From the NCBI RefSeq assembly GCF_000786205.1, contig NZ_JROH01000015.1:1-64000 (forward strand): DNA of 64,000 nucleotides. Reading direction: 5' to 3'. Under the pieces are notes generated by a model. That model saw nothing but the letters and a program-made list of their open reading frames with translations. It searched no databases and was not told the DNA's origin. The translations under genes and the position numbers were made by a program. Below, piece by piece: positions 43,869-53,100 of the stretch (position 1 is its first letter; the number at the start of each line of letters is the position of its first letter). The DNA is from Sphingomonas sp. 37zxx (GTDB lineage Bacteria > Pseudomonadota > Alphaproteobacteria > Sphingomonadales > Sphingomonadaceae).

Positions 43869-45665
43869 TCAGGTCTCGTCCCCCATCCGAAGCGCCGCGA
43901 TAAACGCCTCCTGCGGGATGCTGACGCTCCCATATTCGCGCATCTTCGCTTTGCCCTTTTTCTGCTTGTCGAGCAGCTTGCGCTTGCGCGTGGCGTCGCC
44001 GCCATAGCATTTGGCGGTCACGTCCTTGCGCATCGCGCTGATCGTCTCGCGTGCGATCACCTTGCCGCCGATCGCCGCCTGGATCGGGATCTTGAACAAA
44101 TGGCGCGGGATCAATTCCTTTAGCCGCTCGACCATGCCGCGCCCGCGCACTTCGGCGGTCGACCGGTGGACGATCATGCTCAACGCATCGACCGGCTCTT
44201 CGTTGACCAAAATGCCCATCTTGACCAGATCGCCCTCGCGATAGCCGATCTGCTGGTAATCAAAGCTGGCATAGCCCTTCGACAGCGATTTCAGCCGGTC
44301 GTAGAAATCGAACACCACTTCGTTGAGCGGCAATTCATAGGTCGCCTGCGCGCGCCCGCCGACATAGGTGAGGTTCTTCTGGATACCGCGCCGATCCTGG
44401 CACAGCTTCAGGATGCTGCCGAGATATTCGTCGGGCACATAGATCGTCGCGTTGATCCACGGCTCGCTGATCGATTCGATCTTGGTCGGATCGGGCATGT
44501 CGGCGGGGTTGTGCAGCTCGATATGGCCGCCGCCATGCGTCAGGTCGATCTCGTACACCACACTAGGTGCAGTGGTGATGAGGTCCAGGTCATATTCGCG
44601 CGTCAGCCGCTCCTGAATGATTTCCAGGTGCAACAGCCCCAGGAAGCCGCAGCGATAGCCAAAGCCCAATGCCGCCGACGTCTCCATCTCGAAGCTGAAC
44701 GAAGCATCGTTCAGCCGAAGCTTGCTGATCGATTCGCGCAATTTCTCGAAGTCGTTGGCGTCGACCGGGAACAACCCGCAGAACACCACCGGCTGCACTT
44801 CCTTGAAGCCGTCGAGCGCCTGCGCGGCGGGGCGCTTGGCATCGGTCAGCGTGTCGCCGACGCGCGCCTGCGCCACGTCCTTGATCTGCGCGGTGATGAA
44901 GCCGATTTCGCCGACGCCAAGGTCAGTCAGCTGTTCGATCTTGGGCCGGAAGCAGCCGACGCGGTCGATCAGGTGGACCGTGCCCGCCTGCATGAACTTG
45001 ATCTGCTGCCCCTTTTTCAGCGTGCCTTCCATGACGCGCACCAGGATCACCACGCCCAGATAGGGGTCATACCAGCTATCGACCAGCATCGCCTTCAATG
45101 GCGCATCGGCATCGCCCTTGGGCGGCGGGATTCGCTCGACGATCGCATCGAGAATTTCCTCGATGCCGATACCTGCCTTGGCGCTGGCGAGCACCGCGCG
45201 ACTGGCGTCGATGCCGATCACATCCTCGATCTCGGCACGCACCTTTTCGGGTTCGGCGGCGGGCAGGTCGATCTTGTTGATCACCGGCACGATCTCATGG
45301 TCATGCTCGATCGACTGATAGACGTTGGCCAGCGTCTGCGCCTCGACGCCTTGCGCCGCATCGACCACCAGCAACGCGCCCTCGCACGCCGCCAGGCTGC
45401 GCGAGACTTCATAGGCGAAATCGACATGCCCCGGCGTGTCCATCAGATTGAGGACATAGCCCTTCCAGTCGAGGCGCACCGTCTGCGCCTTGATCGTGAT
45501 CCCGCGTTCCTTCTCGATGTCCATATTGTCGAGCACCTGCGCCGACATTTCGCGCTCGGTAAGCCCGCCGGTGCGCTGGATCAGCCGGTCGGCCAGCGTC
45601 GATTTGCCGTGATCGATATGCGCGATGATCGAAAAATTGCGGATCTTGTCGAGAGGGGTTGCCAC
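43869..45665 (-). CDS. lepA: Elongation factor 4
   Basis: The 598-residue translational GTPase has G1 [15 protein letters not shown]2 in [10 protein letters not shown]3 DTPGHVDF and G4 NKIDLP. The LepA-specific C-terminal domain has [20 protein letters not shown] then AKMREYGSV. LepA acts on stalled or assembling ribosomes and is membrane-associated under some conditions. The start used is GTG at 45665 ([11 protein letters not shown], the usual family start); another GTG at 45719 is less typical. Confidence 0.97.
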   Translation of the reverse strand: MATPLDKIRNFSIIAHIDHGKSTLADRLIQRTGGLTEREMSAQVLDNMDIEKERGITIKAQTVRLDWKGYVLNLMDTPGHVDFAYEVSRSLAACEGALLVVDAAQGVEAQTLANVYQSIEHDHEIVPVINKIDLPAAEPEKVRAEIEDVIGIDASRAVLASAKAGIGIEEILDAIVERIPPPKGDADAPLKAMLVDSWYDPYLGVVILVRVMEGTLKKGQQIKFMQAGTVHLIDRVGCFRPKIEQLTDLGVGEIGFITAQIKDVAQARVGDTLTDAKRPAAQALDGFKEVQPVVFCGLFPVDANDFEKLRESISKLRLNDASFSFEMETSAALGFGYRCGFLGLLHLEIIQERLTREYDLDLITTAPSVVYEIDLTHGGGHIELHNPADMPDPTKIESISEPWINATIYVPDEYLGSILKLCQDRRGIQKNLTYVGGRAQATYELPLNEVVFDFYDRLKSLSKGYASFDYQQIGYREGDLVKMGILVNEEPVDALSMIVHRSTAEVRGRGMVERLKELIPRHLFKIPIQAAIGGKVIARETISAMRKDVTAKCYGGDATRKRKLLDKQKKGKAKMREYGSVSIPQEAFIAALRMGDET

Positions 45666-45842
45666 GGTGCCTGAATCATTTCCGAATACGAGGAGTTGGG
45701 CGGGCGATAGCAGCTTCACGGGCGGTTGCCAAAACGGGCTTTGGTTCCCGCTCGCATCGCGCTTTTGGCTCTGATATGGCGCGCATGAGTTTCGGCTCGT
45801 GTTCGATCGCGTATCATCCGGTTCCAGGGGGAATTTGAACGC

Positions 45843-46679
45843 ATGCGAAGCCTGTCGCCCGCCGCAGCCATTGCCGCGCTGCTGCTCACCACACCATTGA
45901 TCGACGCACCGGCCGAGGCGCAGACCGCGACCTCATCGGGTCGCCAGAACCGCGACGGCACCACGCGCGGCGCTTCCTCAGCGCGCAAGGATCAGGAACG
46001 CGCGCTGCGCGAAGTGCCGCGCTGCACCCGCAAACTCGGCACCGTCGCGATCGTCGAGCCTGACAATCAATGGTGGCGCGAGTTCAACCTGGGCAGCCCC
46101 GAGGCGATCCTGCGTGTGTTCGTCCAGCAATCGGGATGCTTCACCATGGTCAATCGCGGGCGCAGCATGCAAAGCCGCGCGATGGAGCGCGCGATGGCCG
46201 ACCAGGGCGAGCTGCAGGATAATTCGAACCTGGGCCGCGCGCAGGTGAAGGCGGCCGATTACTTCCTCCAGCCCGACATCGTCACCTCGAACGCCAATTC
46301 GGGCGGCAACGCCGTGGGCGGGGTGCTTGGCGGCTTGCTGGGACGCAGCCGCGGCATTCTGGGCGGCGTCGGCGCGGTTGCCGGCGGGATCAACACGCGC
46401 AAGGCAGAGGCGAACGTCACGCTGTCGATCGTCAACGCGCGCACTACCGAGGAAGAAGCGCTGACCGAAGGCTATGCGCGCAAGAGCGACCTGAGCTTTG
46501 GCGTCGGCGGCGGCGCGTTCGGCGGCGGCGCGGCATTCGGCGCGGCGGGCGGCGGATACCAGAACACCGAAATCGGCCAGGTCATCGTCCTGGCCTATCT
46601 CGACGCCTATACCAAGCTGGTCACCGAAATGGGCGGCTTGCCCGAAAACGCATCGGCGGCGGCACCAGTCGCGCGCTGA
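45843..46679 (+). CDS. CsgG/HfaB-like secreted protein
   Basis: The 278-residue product has a signal peptide ([20 protein letters not shown]). A domain resembling CsgG follows: [45 protein letters not shown], a Gly-rich middle ([20 protein letters not shown]) and [19 protein letters not shown], ending [15 protein letters not shown]. It lacks the lipobox of CsgG. CsgG-type proteins form outer-membrane channels or bind periplasmic partners for curli or holdfast export, but no curli or holdfast genes are nearby, so the role is uncertain. Confidence 0.7.
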   Translation: MRSLSPAAAIAALLLTTPLIDAPAEAQTATSSGRQNRDGTTRGASSARKDQERALREVPRCTRKLGTVAIVEPDNQWWREFNLGSPEAILRVFVQQSGCFTMVNRGRSMQSRAMERAMADQGELQDNSNLGRAQVKAADYFLQPDIVTSNANSGGNAVGGVLGGLLGRSRGILGGVGAVAGGINTRKAEANVTLSIVNARTTEEEALTEGYARKSDLSFGVGGGAFGGGAAFGAAGGGYQNTEIGQVIVLAYLDAYTKLVTEMGGLPENASAAAPVAR

Positions 46680-46782
46680 ACCCAGGGCAGCCGAGCGGCG
46701 GCACCAATCGTGCTTGAAAAGCACGATGATGATGCTACAAGCCGCCGCTCGCTGACCGGTATTGCCGGCCATGCGCCCCGGT

Positions 46783-46859
46783 CGGGGGATAGCTCAGCCT
46801 GGTAGAGCACTGCCTTCGGGAGGCAGGGGCCGGAGGTTCGAATCCTCTTTCCCCGACCA
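46783..46859 (+). tRNA. tRNA-Pro (anticodon CGG)
   Basis: 77-nt cloverleaf. Acceptor CGGGGGA pairs with TTCCCCG (one G-T); D-arm GCTCAGCCTGGTAGAGC; anticodon arm CTGCCTTCGGGAGGCAG with CGG; T-arm GGAGGTTCGAATCCTC; CCA encoded. The ~190 bases after it hold no recognised gene and no copied tRNA end was seen downstream. Confidence 0.97.
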
Positions 46860-47047
46860 TTTTTCGACATTGCGTCGTCGGAAATTGCTCCAGTTAGATG
46901 GGTTGTGGCGTGTGCTCAGCGCAGCGCAACTCGTTTGAACGGGACAAAGTTGCTGCTGCAGGACACGGAACCGCACAGAGTCGGCGAGCAGAGTCCGCCC
47001 ATAGGGCGGGCAACGAATGGTCGCAACTGGCCAGCGCTATCGCGTTT

Positions 47048-47176
47048 TTAAAACAGGCCGGGGCTGCCGCCCACCGCACCGATCAGCGTGAACACCACCG
47101 ATAGGCCGACCACCACATGGACGATGCGGGCGATGGTCAGGTCATCCATCGGCCTGCTCGGCTGGTCTGCCGCCAT
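47048..47176 (-). CDS. Tiny single-span membrane protein in the NO cluster
   Basis: The 42-residue product, from ATG 47176 or 33 residues from ATG 47149, has one hydrophobic segment, IARIVHVVVGLSVVFTLIGA. It overlaps the end of the DUF1971 gene, so it is probably co-translated. I do not recognise the family. The coupling to the haemoglobin and DUF1971 genes suggests a part in the same nitrosative-stress response. Confidence 0.5.
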   Translation of the reverse strand: MAADQPSRPMDDLTIARIVHVVVGLSVVFTLIGAVGGSPGLF

Positions 47177-47447
47177 CAGGAAGCGGTTCTGTTCGGAAGA
47201 AATCGACCTGCATCGACATGGTGCCCAGCGGCACCACATAATGCGTGGCCAAAGGCGCAATTGGCGCGGGCATGCCCGGCGTGACCAGCACTTCACGATG
47301 GGGGTCGGTGAAGATCAGCCGCACTTGCCCGCTCAAGACGCGCAGCAATCCCCAAGTGCCGTCCTTGGTACGATGATCATTGCGTAGCGCGTCTGGCAGG
47401 CTTTGTTCATCGAATACCGGGGAGGATGCATAGGGTGCGGGGGTCAT
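47142..47447 (-). CDS. DUF1971 (YeaR/TehB-like cupin) protein
   Basis: The 101-residue product has SPVFDEQSLPDALRNDHRTK, GTWGLLRVLSGQVRLIF, and VPLGTMSMQVDFFR, the pattern of the DUF1971 single-domain beta-sandwich family that includes E. coli YeaR. YeaR is known to be induced by nitrate, nitrite or nitric oxide through NsrR. The start overlaps the haemoglobin stop (ATGA, 47444-47447). Confidence 0.8.
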   Translation of the reverse strand: MTPAPYASSPVFDEQSLPDALRNDHRTKDGTWGLLRVLSGQVRLIFTDPHREVLVTPGMPAPIAPLATHYVVPLGTMSMQVDFFRTEPLPDGGRPAEQADG

Positions 47448-47923
47448 GACGTTGTCTCCATAGGTGCGAGATCTGCCGCCCTGGTTCGCAAGGCGTCCAA
47501 CCCGCCGCGCTCCACCAAAACGCCTGTCAGCAGGCTATCGGCGATCCGATGCGCGGATGTGCGAAACCGATCTGCGACCGCCGCGTCCGGGATATTCAGC
47601 GCGACGGTTTCATCCCACAGCGCCAGCCAGCGCGCGAAATGGGCTTTGGTCAACATGCCCAGCGCGATGTGTTTCTGCATCGGCCTGCCGTTGAAACGGC
47701 CTGACTCGATCATGATCGATGCCCAGAAATCCTTCATCCGTGGCAAGTGTTGCGACCAGTCTGCGACATGCGCTGCGAAAATCGGCCCGAGCAGGTCGTC
47801 GGCTTGCACCCGGGTGTAAAACACATCGACGAGCGAGCCGATCAGGGCGTCGTCGATACCTGCCTCGGCAGCCGCCACGCGCTTGTGCACGCGCGCCTGC
47901 TCGGCATGGGATGAGGGCGTCAT
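47444..47923 (-). CDS. Group III truncated haemoglobin
   Basis: The 159-residue globin has LIGSLVDVFYTRVQADDLLG then PIFAAHVADWSQHLPRMKDFW, and HFARWLALWDETV with the proximal haem His near HFARWL. This matches group III truncated haemoglobins. Such globins bind oxygen and nitric oxide and are thought to detoxify or sense NO. The ATG at 47923 lies 16 bases from an NsrR-like operator, and the divergent gene is an NsrR-type regulator. Confidence 0.88.
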   Translation of the reverse strand: MTPSSHAEQARVHKRVAAAEAGIDDALIGSLVDVFYTRVQADDLLGPIFAAHVADWSQHLPRMKDFWASIMIESGRFNGRPMQKHIALGMLTKAHFARWLALWDETVALNIPDAAVADRFRTSAHRIADSLLTGVLVERGGLDALRTRAADLAPMETTS

Positions 47924-47938
47924 CGGGCGAAATCTGGA

Positions 47939-47961
47939 AACATGTATTTCATGTGCATCAT
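47939..47961. promoter_or_regulatory. NsrR-like operator
   Basis: The 23-bp sequence at 47939-47961 matches the published NsrR consensus (AAGATGYATTT, one base, AAATGCATCTT) at about 19 of 23 positions. A further half-site, AACATGCAAAT on the minus strand, lies near 47995-48005, in front of the regulator. Both halves sit in the 83-base divergent promoter region. Confidence 0.65.
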
Positions 47962-48006
47962 TAACGACGCCTGGCGCTTAATAGCAATATGTGATTTGCA
48001 TGTTTG

Positions 48007-48453
48007 ATGAGATTGTCGCTTCACGCCGATTATGCGCTGCGCACGTTGATGTATCTGGCGGTTCACGATGGCCACAGGTCGATCGGGGAAATCGCGCGGG
48101 CCTATGACATATCGAAGAACCATCTGATGAAGGTTGCCCAGCGCCTGGTCGCGGAAGGCTTTCTGGATGCCGTGCGCGGCAGGTCGGGTGGCCTGCGCCT
48201 GGCGCGCGGCGCAGACCAGATCAACGTCGGCAATGTTGCCCGCAAGATGGAGGAAACCGGCAGCTTCGTGGAGTGCTTCGACCCGGCAACCAATAGCTGC
48301 GTGATCACGCCGGCATGCCAGTTGCGCCACATTCTGTCGGGCGGGCTCGAGGCGTTTTTCCAGCATCTCGATCGCTATTGGCTTGCGGATCTGGTCAACG
48401 ATCCGGCGGCGATGCGGGAGAGATTGCTGTCGGTCAGCGTGGATCATTGTTGA
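48007..48453 (+). CDS. nsrR: Rrf2-family iron-sulfur regulator, NsrR type
   Basis: The 148-residue Rrf2 protein has a winged helix (ADYALRTLMYLAVH, SIGEIARAYDISKNHLMKVA, and the wing GRSGGLRLAR) and three cysteines, Cys90, Cys98 and Cys104, in ECFDPATNSC and PACQL. Spacing C-x7-C-x5-C matches alphaproteobacterial NsrR cluster ligands, which sense nitric oxide through an iron-sulfur cluster. It is divergent from the haemoglobin gene it likely represses. ATG at 48007; a TTG directly before it is unlikely. Confidence 0.88.
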   Translation: MRLSLHADYALRTLMYLAVHDGHRSIGEIARAYDISKNHLMKVAQRLVAEGFLDAVRGRSGGLRLARGADQINVGNVARKMEETGSFVECFDPATNSCVITPACQLRHILSGGLEAFFQHLDRYWLADLVNDPAAMRERLLSVSVDHC

Positions 48454-48638
48454 GCGCCAGCGCATAAAGCCTGCTATTTGGACCCCATGCGCTCGGTATC
48501 ACGGCAAATGCCGCAACGCACAAAATTAGCTTGCGTTAAAGCCCGCCCCCTGACAACTTAATGGCGGTTCAGGCAACGCTGCCTGAAAGATCATAATCGG
48601 AACGGCCCAATGGCGGGTCGGTCTGGTCGCTCTGGGTT

Positions 48639-48704
48639 GACCGGAGCATGGCAATGAAGCCGCCCGAGCCGGTCACGATGACCGCGTTTCGAGGCGGCTT
48701 TTTT
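48639..48704 (+). terminator. Terminator with a competing hairpin in front of the porin gene
   Basis: Terminator stem AAGCCGCC (48657-48664) with GGCGGCTT (48693-48700) enclosing CGGTCA/TGACCG, followed by TTTT. An upstream TGACCGG (48638-48644) can instead pair with CCGGTCA (48669-48675), which cannot form together with the terminator. It ends 13 bases before the porin start. The preceding 180 bases (48454-48637) hold nothing else recognised. Confidence 0.55.
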
Positions 48705-48717
48705 CGTGTCTGAAAGG

Positions 48718-49989
48718 ATGATGGCTTTGACGGTGTATTCCGGCCGATCGGCAATGAACATCAGGCGGGCGCATCGCCCGCAATGGGGCTTCCTGATTTT
48801 TGCCGGCCTCGCCCCGGGCGCCTTTGCCGTCCCGGTTGCCAGCCCAGCCCTGGCCGGACAGCTTACGCTCACGCCCTTGATCGATGCCCGGATACGCTAT
48901 GAGGGCGTCGACCAGCAGGACAAGGCCCGACAGGCCGATGCCGTGACCTTTCGCGTTCGTAGCGGCGTGGAGGCAAAGACCGGCCCTTGGTCGATGCTCG
49001 CAGAGGCCGAAGCCACGCTGGCGATCGCCGAAGACTATAACAGCACCGTCAATGGCCGCACCGGATTTCCGGTGGTCGCCGATCCTGAAACCATCGAGCT
49101 GAACCGCCTTCAGGTCCAGTATCGCGGCCTGCCCAAAACGGTGGTGACCTTGGGCCGTCAGCGGATCAATCTGGACGATCAGCGCTTTGTCGGCACGGTT
49201 TTGTGGCGGCAGAATGAGCAGACCTATGATGCGGTGCGGCTGGAAAGTTCGGCGCTTGGCCCGCTCACCGCCGACATCACCTATAGCTGGGCGGTACGCA
49301 GCATTTTCGGTATCGACAGCCCGCTGCAATCGATCGGCGGCGACAATGTGCTGGCGCAGCTGGGTGGCAGATTCGGCCCGGTGGCGATCAAGGGCTTTGC
49401 CTATCTGATCGATCAGGACCAGGCCGGACGACGCCAGTTTTCCAGCCAGACCTATGGCGCGCGCGCCACCGGATCGTTCCCGTTGACGCCTCGGCTCAAG
49501 CTGGGCCTGATCGGCAGCTATGCCCGTCAGAGCGATTACAGGGGCAATGCCAACAGCTATGCTGCCGACTATTGGCTGGGCGAGGCGCAACTGGCGGCAT
49601 ATGGCTTCACCTTGACCGGCGGTTACGAGGTGCTGGGCGCAGCATCGGGCCGCGCGTTCACCAGTTTCCAGACACCATTGGCCACCGCGCACAAATTCAA
49701 TGGCTGGGCCGACCTGTTTCTCACCACGCCTGCCAATGGCCTGCGCGATACCTATGCCGGGCTGGGGTATGTGCTGCCGACTGTGCGCGGGCCGGTGAAC
49801 CTGACCATCATATCCCACCGTTTCGACAGCGACCGGCTGGGCCAGAAATACGGCGATGAATGGAACGCGCAGGCGACGTTCAAGCTGACCCGGAACATCG
49901 GCCTGCTGGTCAAATACGCCGATTACCGGGCCGACCAGTTCGGCACCGACACCCGCAGGCTGTGGCTGCAATTGGAGTATCTGCTGTGA
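48718..49989 (+). CDS. Alginate-export-family outer-membrane porin
   Basis: The product is a predicted beta-barrel of about 423 residues with an N-terminal signal segment (WGFLIFAGLAPGAFAVPVAS then PALA) and repeated amphipathic strands. Motifs include LTLTPLIDARIRYEGVDQQD, LNRLQVQYRGL, VTLGRQRINLDDQRFVG and an aromatic-ended C-terminus (LQLEYLL). It fits the Alginate_exp / OprD-like porin family found widely as a general or sugar/nitrate porin; the substrate cannot be told. The start is uncertain (GTG 48706, ATG 48718, 48721 or 48754). Confidence 0.75.
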   Translation: MMALTVYSGRSAMNIRRAHRPQWGFLIFAGLAPGAFAVPVASPALAGQLTLTPLIDARIRYEGVDQQDKARQADAVTFRVRSGVEAKTGPWSMLAEAEATLAIAEDYNSTVNGRTGFPVVADPETIELNRLQVQYRGLPKTVVTLGRQRINLDDQRFVGTVLWRQNEQTYDAVRLESSALGPLTADITYSWAVRSIFGIDSPLQSIGGDNVLAQLGGRFGPVAIKGFAYLIDQDQAGRRQFSSQTYGARATGSFPLTPRLKLGLIGSYARQSDYRGNANSYAADYWLGEAQLAAYGFTLTGGYEVLGAASGRAFTSFQTPLATAHKFNGWADLFLTTPANGLRDTYAGLGYVLPTVRGPVNLTIISHRFDSDRLGQKYGDEWNAQATFKLTRNIGLLVKYADYRADQFGTDTRRLWLQLEYLL

Positions 49990-50133
49990 CGGGCAAACCC
50001 GCACCAACCGGCAACCCGCACCCAGGGTGAACGGCGATCTGCCGCCCGCCGACAGGCTTGTACCGATTCACCCGCGCAACGCACTGGCCCGATGGCGGTG
50101 GCCGGGGTAGGACGGCGGGGGGAGACGATCTGC

Positions 50134-53100
50134 TTGACCGATACGACGCTGTTCACTGCCGGAAGCCTGTTCACCAGCGACTATCTGACGCATGGCATCA
50201 CCGACACCGCCGAATATGCGGCGGTCGATACCACCATATTGGCCACAAGCCTGACCGCATTGCTCGATGCCTTCCCGGCGGTCACCCAGCCCAATGAAGC
50301 ACAGACCGAGGACGACCTGATCTGGCCCGTCCTCGCCGCGCTGGGCTGGGCCGACATGCTGCGCCAACAGAATCTGACGGTATCGGGCCGCGACGATGTG
50401 CCCGATGGGCTGTTGTTCGCCGATGCCGCCGCCAAGGCGCAGGCGAATAGCGGCGCGCAGGAATGGCAGCGATACGGCCACGGCCTGGCAGTCGTCGAAA
50501 GCAAGCGCTGGGGCCGACCGCTCGACCGCGCCGGCCGCCGCGACGAGGCCACCGCCCCCTCGACCCAGATGCTGCGCTACCTGCGCCGCATCGATGACCT
50601 CACCAGCGGCCGGCTGCGCTGGGGCATTCTCACCAACGGCGCACGGTGGCGGCTTTATTGGGCCGGCGCGCGGTCGGTGTCCGAGGAGTTCCTCGAAATC
50701 GATCTCGCGCGCGTCCTTGGCCGTGCCGGCGACGATCTGTTTGCCGGGCCTGACGATCGCGAGCATTGGCTGCGCGTCTTCGCCATCATGTTCGGCCGTC
50801 CCGGTTTCCTCGCCGACGCCGGCGGCATGACCTTCCATGCCCGCGCGCTGCGCCAGGCCGCCTTTTACGAAGAGCGGGTCGCCGCCAGCCTGGCGACCCT
50901 GGTCTTTACCGAAATATTCCCCGCCATCGCGCGTGCCATCGCCGGCGCTGCCCCCACCGCGCCGTTGCAGGACGTGCGCGAGGCAAGCCTGGTCCTTCTC
51001 TATCGATTGTTGTTCCTGCTCTATGCCGAGGATCGCGGATTGCTGCCGGTTCGCGATCGCCGCTACGATGATTATGCGCTGCGCCCGCTACGCGAAGACA
51101 TTGGCCGTCGCATGGGCCAGGGCGATGCCTTTTCCACCAGCGCCTCGCCGATCTGGAACCGGATCGGCGATCTGTCGCGGATGATCGACAAGGGTGACGC
51201 CTCGGTCGGCCTGCCGCCCTATAATGGCGGGCTGTTCTCGGCGGAAAAAACGCCGCTGCTCGATCGAATCCGCATCCCCGACGCGGTAATGGCGCTGACC
51301 ATCGATGCCCTATCGTTCGAACGGACGGGCATGCTGCGCCGCTATATCAACTATCGCGATCTGTCGGTGCAGCAGCTCGGCAGCATTTACGAACGGCTGC
51401 TCGAACACGAACTCACCCTCGATCACGGCACGCTCAGCGTTCGCCCCAATGCCTTCGCCCGCAAAAACAGCGGCAGCTATTATACGCCCGATTCGCTCGT
51501 CGGACTGATCCTCGATCAGACGCTGGAGCCGCTGATCGCCGAGCGGCGCGACGCCTTCGCCGCCGCACTGCGCGCGCTGCGCCCCGCCGATAGCGAGGAT
51601 TACCGCCGCCGCGAACTCGACGTCGCCGATCCGGCGGAAGCGATCCTGGCACTGCGCGTGCTCGATCCGGCGATGGGATCGGGCCATTTCCTCGTCAGCC
51701 TGGTCGATACGCTGACCGATCATGTCCTCGATGCGATGGCCGAGGTCGCCGTCGCGGGTGCCGAGCTGGACCACCGATCGCCACTGGCGGCCGAAATCGT
51801 CAAGACGCGCAACCGCATCTTGGGCAATGCCCGCGCCGCCAATTGGGCGATCGAAGAGGCGCAGCTCGACGATCGCCACATTGTCCGGCGCATGGTGCTG
51901 AAACGCTGCATCTATGGCGTCGACAAAAACCCGATGGCGGTCGAACTGGCAAAGGTTGCGCTGTGGCTGCACACCTTCACCGTCGGTGCGCCGCTGTCGT
52001 TTGTCGATCATCATCTGCGCGCGGGCGACAGCCTGTTCGGCCTGTGGGTGCGCGACGCGATCGATCGCGCCGAGGGATGGGGCGGCGGCCAGCTGCTCTA
52101 TGCCGGCCCCTTGCGTGAGGCGCAGTCGGCGGCGGCGGCGATGCAGATCATCGAACGGCTCACCGACGCCGAAATCGCCGAGGCGCATCAGTCCGCCGAC
52201 ACATTTTACGGCGTGCAGCAACAGGTGGCCCCGCTCGATGGCTTCATGGCGCTGCTGCACGCCTTCGACTGGCTCGATCTGAAAGGGCGCGACGACAAGG
52301 CGGCGGTGCGCGCGTGGCTGGATGGCGTGTTCGGCAACCCGATCGACATTGCGCGCGGCCGCGCCGAACCGCTGCTGGACCGCGACCGCCAGCATGGCGA
52401 ACGCTTCGGCGTGATCCTGGCGCGCGCCCGCGCGCTGGTGGAGGACGAACGCTTCCTCAACTGGCAGGTCGCCTTTCCCGGCGTGTGGACCGATTGGTCC
52501 AGCGGCGATCGCCAGGGCGGTTTCGACGCGGTGGTCGGCAATCCGCCGTGGGACCGCTTCGAATTTGAAGAAGTGCCGTGGTTCGCGGCTCGCGAACCCA
52601 GCATCGCTCTCGAGACGAGCGGGGCACGACGCAAAGCGCGTATTCAGCGCCTTCGCTTAGACGGAGATCCATTGTGGGATCAGTATCAGCAAGCTTTGAA
52701 CAGGCTTAACGCGGCCGCTGCCATTGCCAGGAGTGGAGGTATCTACAATCGGCTCAACGTGGGAAAGCTGAATATCTTTAAGCTATTCGTTGAGCGTGCA
52801 ACCCAGTTATGTAAGCCAAATGGAATGATCGGGCTGTTGGTGCCTAGTGGCATCGCCTCAGACCTGTCTTCTGCACCGTTCTTTCGCGGGGTGGCGTTAG
52901 GTGGCCATCTTAAAGCGCTATTTGATTTTGAGAATCGGCGGTCGCGCTACGGCAAGGAGCCATTTTTTCCTGACGTCGATACGCGGTTTAAGTTCACCGC
53001 CCTTATTTGCGGAAAGTCTCGCACGTTTCCGGATACAACCTGCGCCTTCTTCCTCCAGGATGTGGGAGAGATCGCTGACCCACAGCGCGCCTTCGGCATT

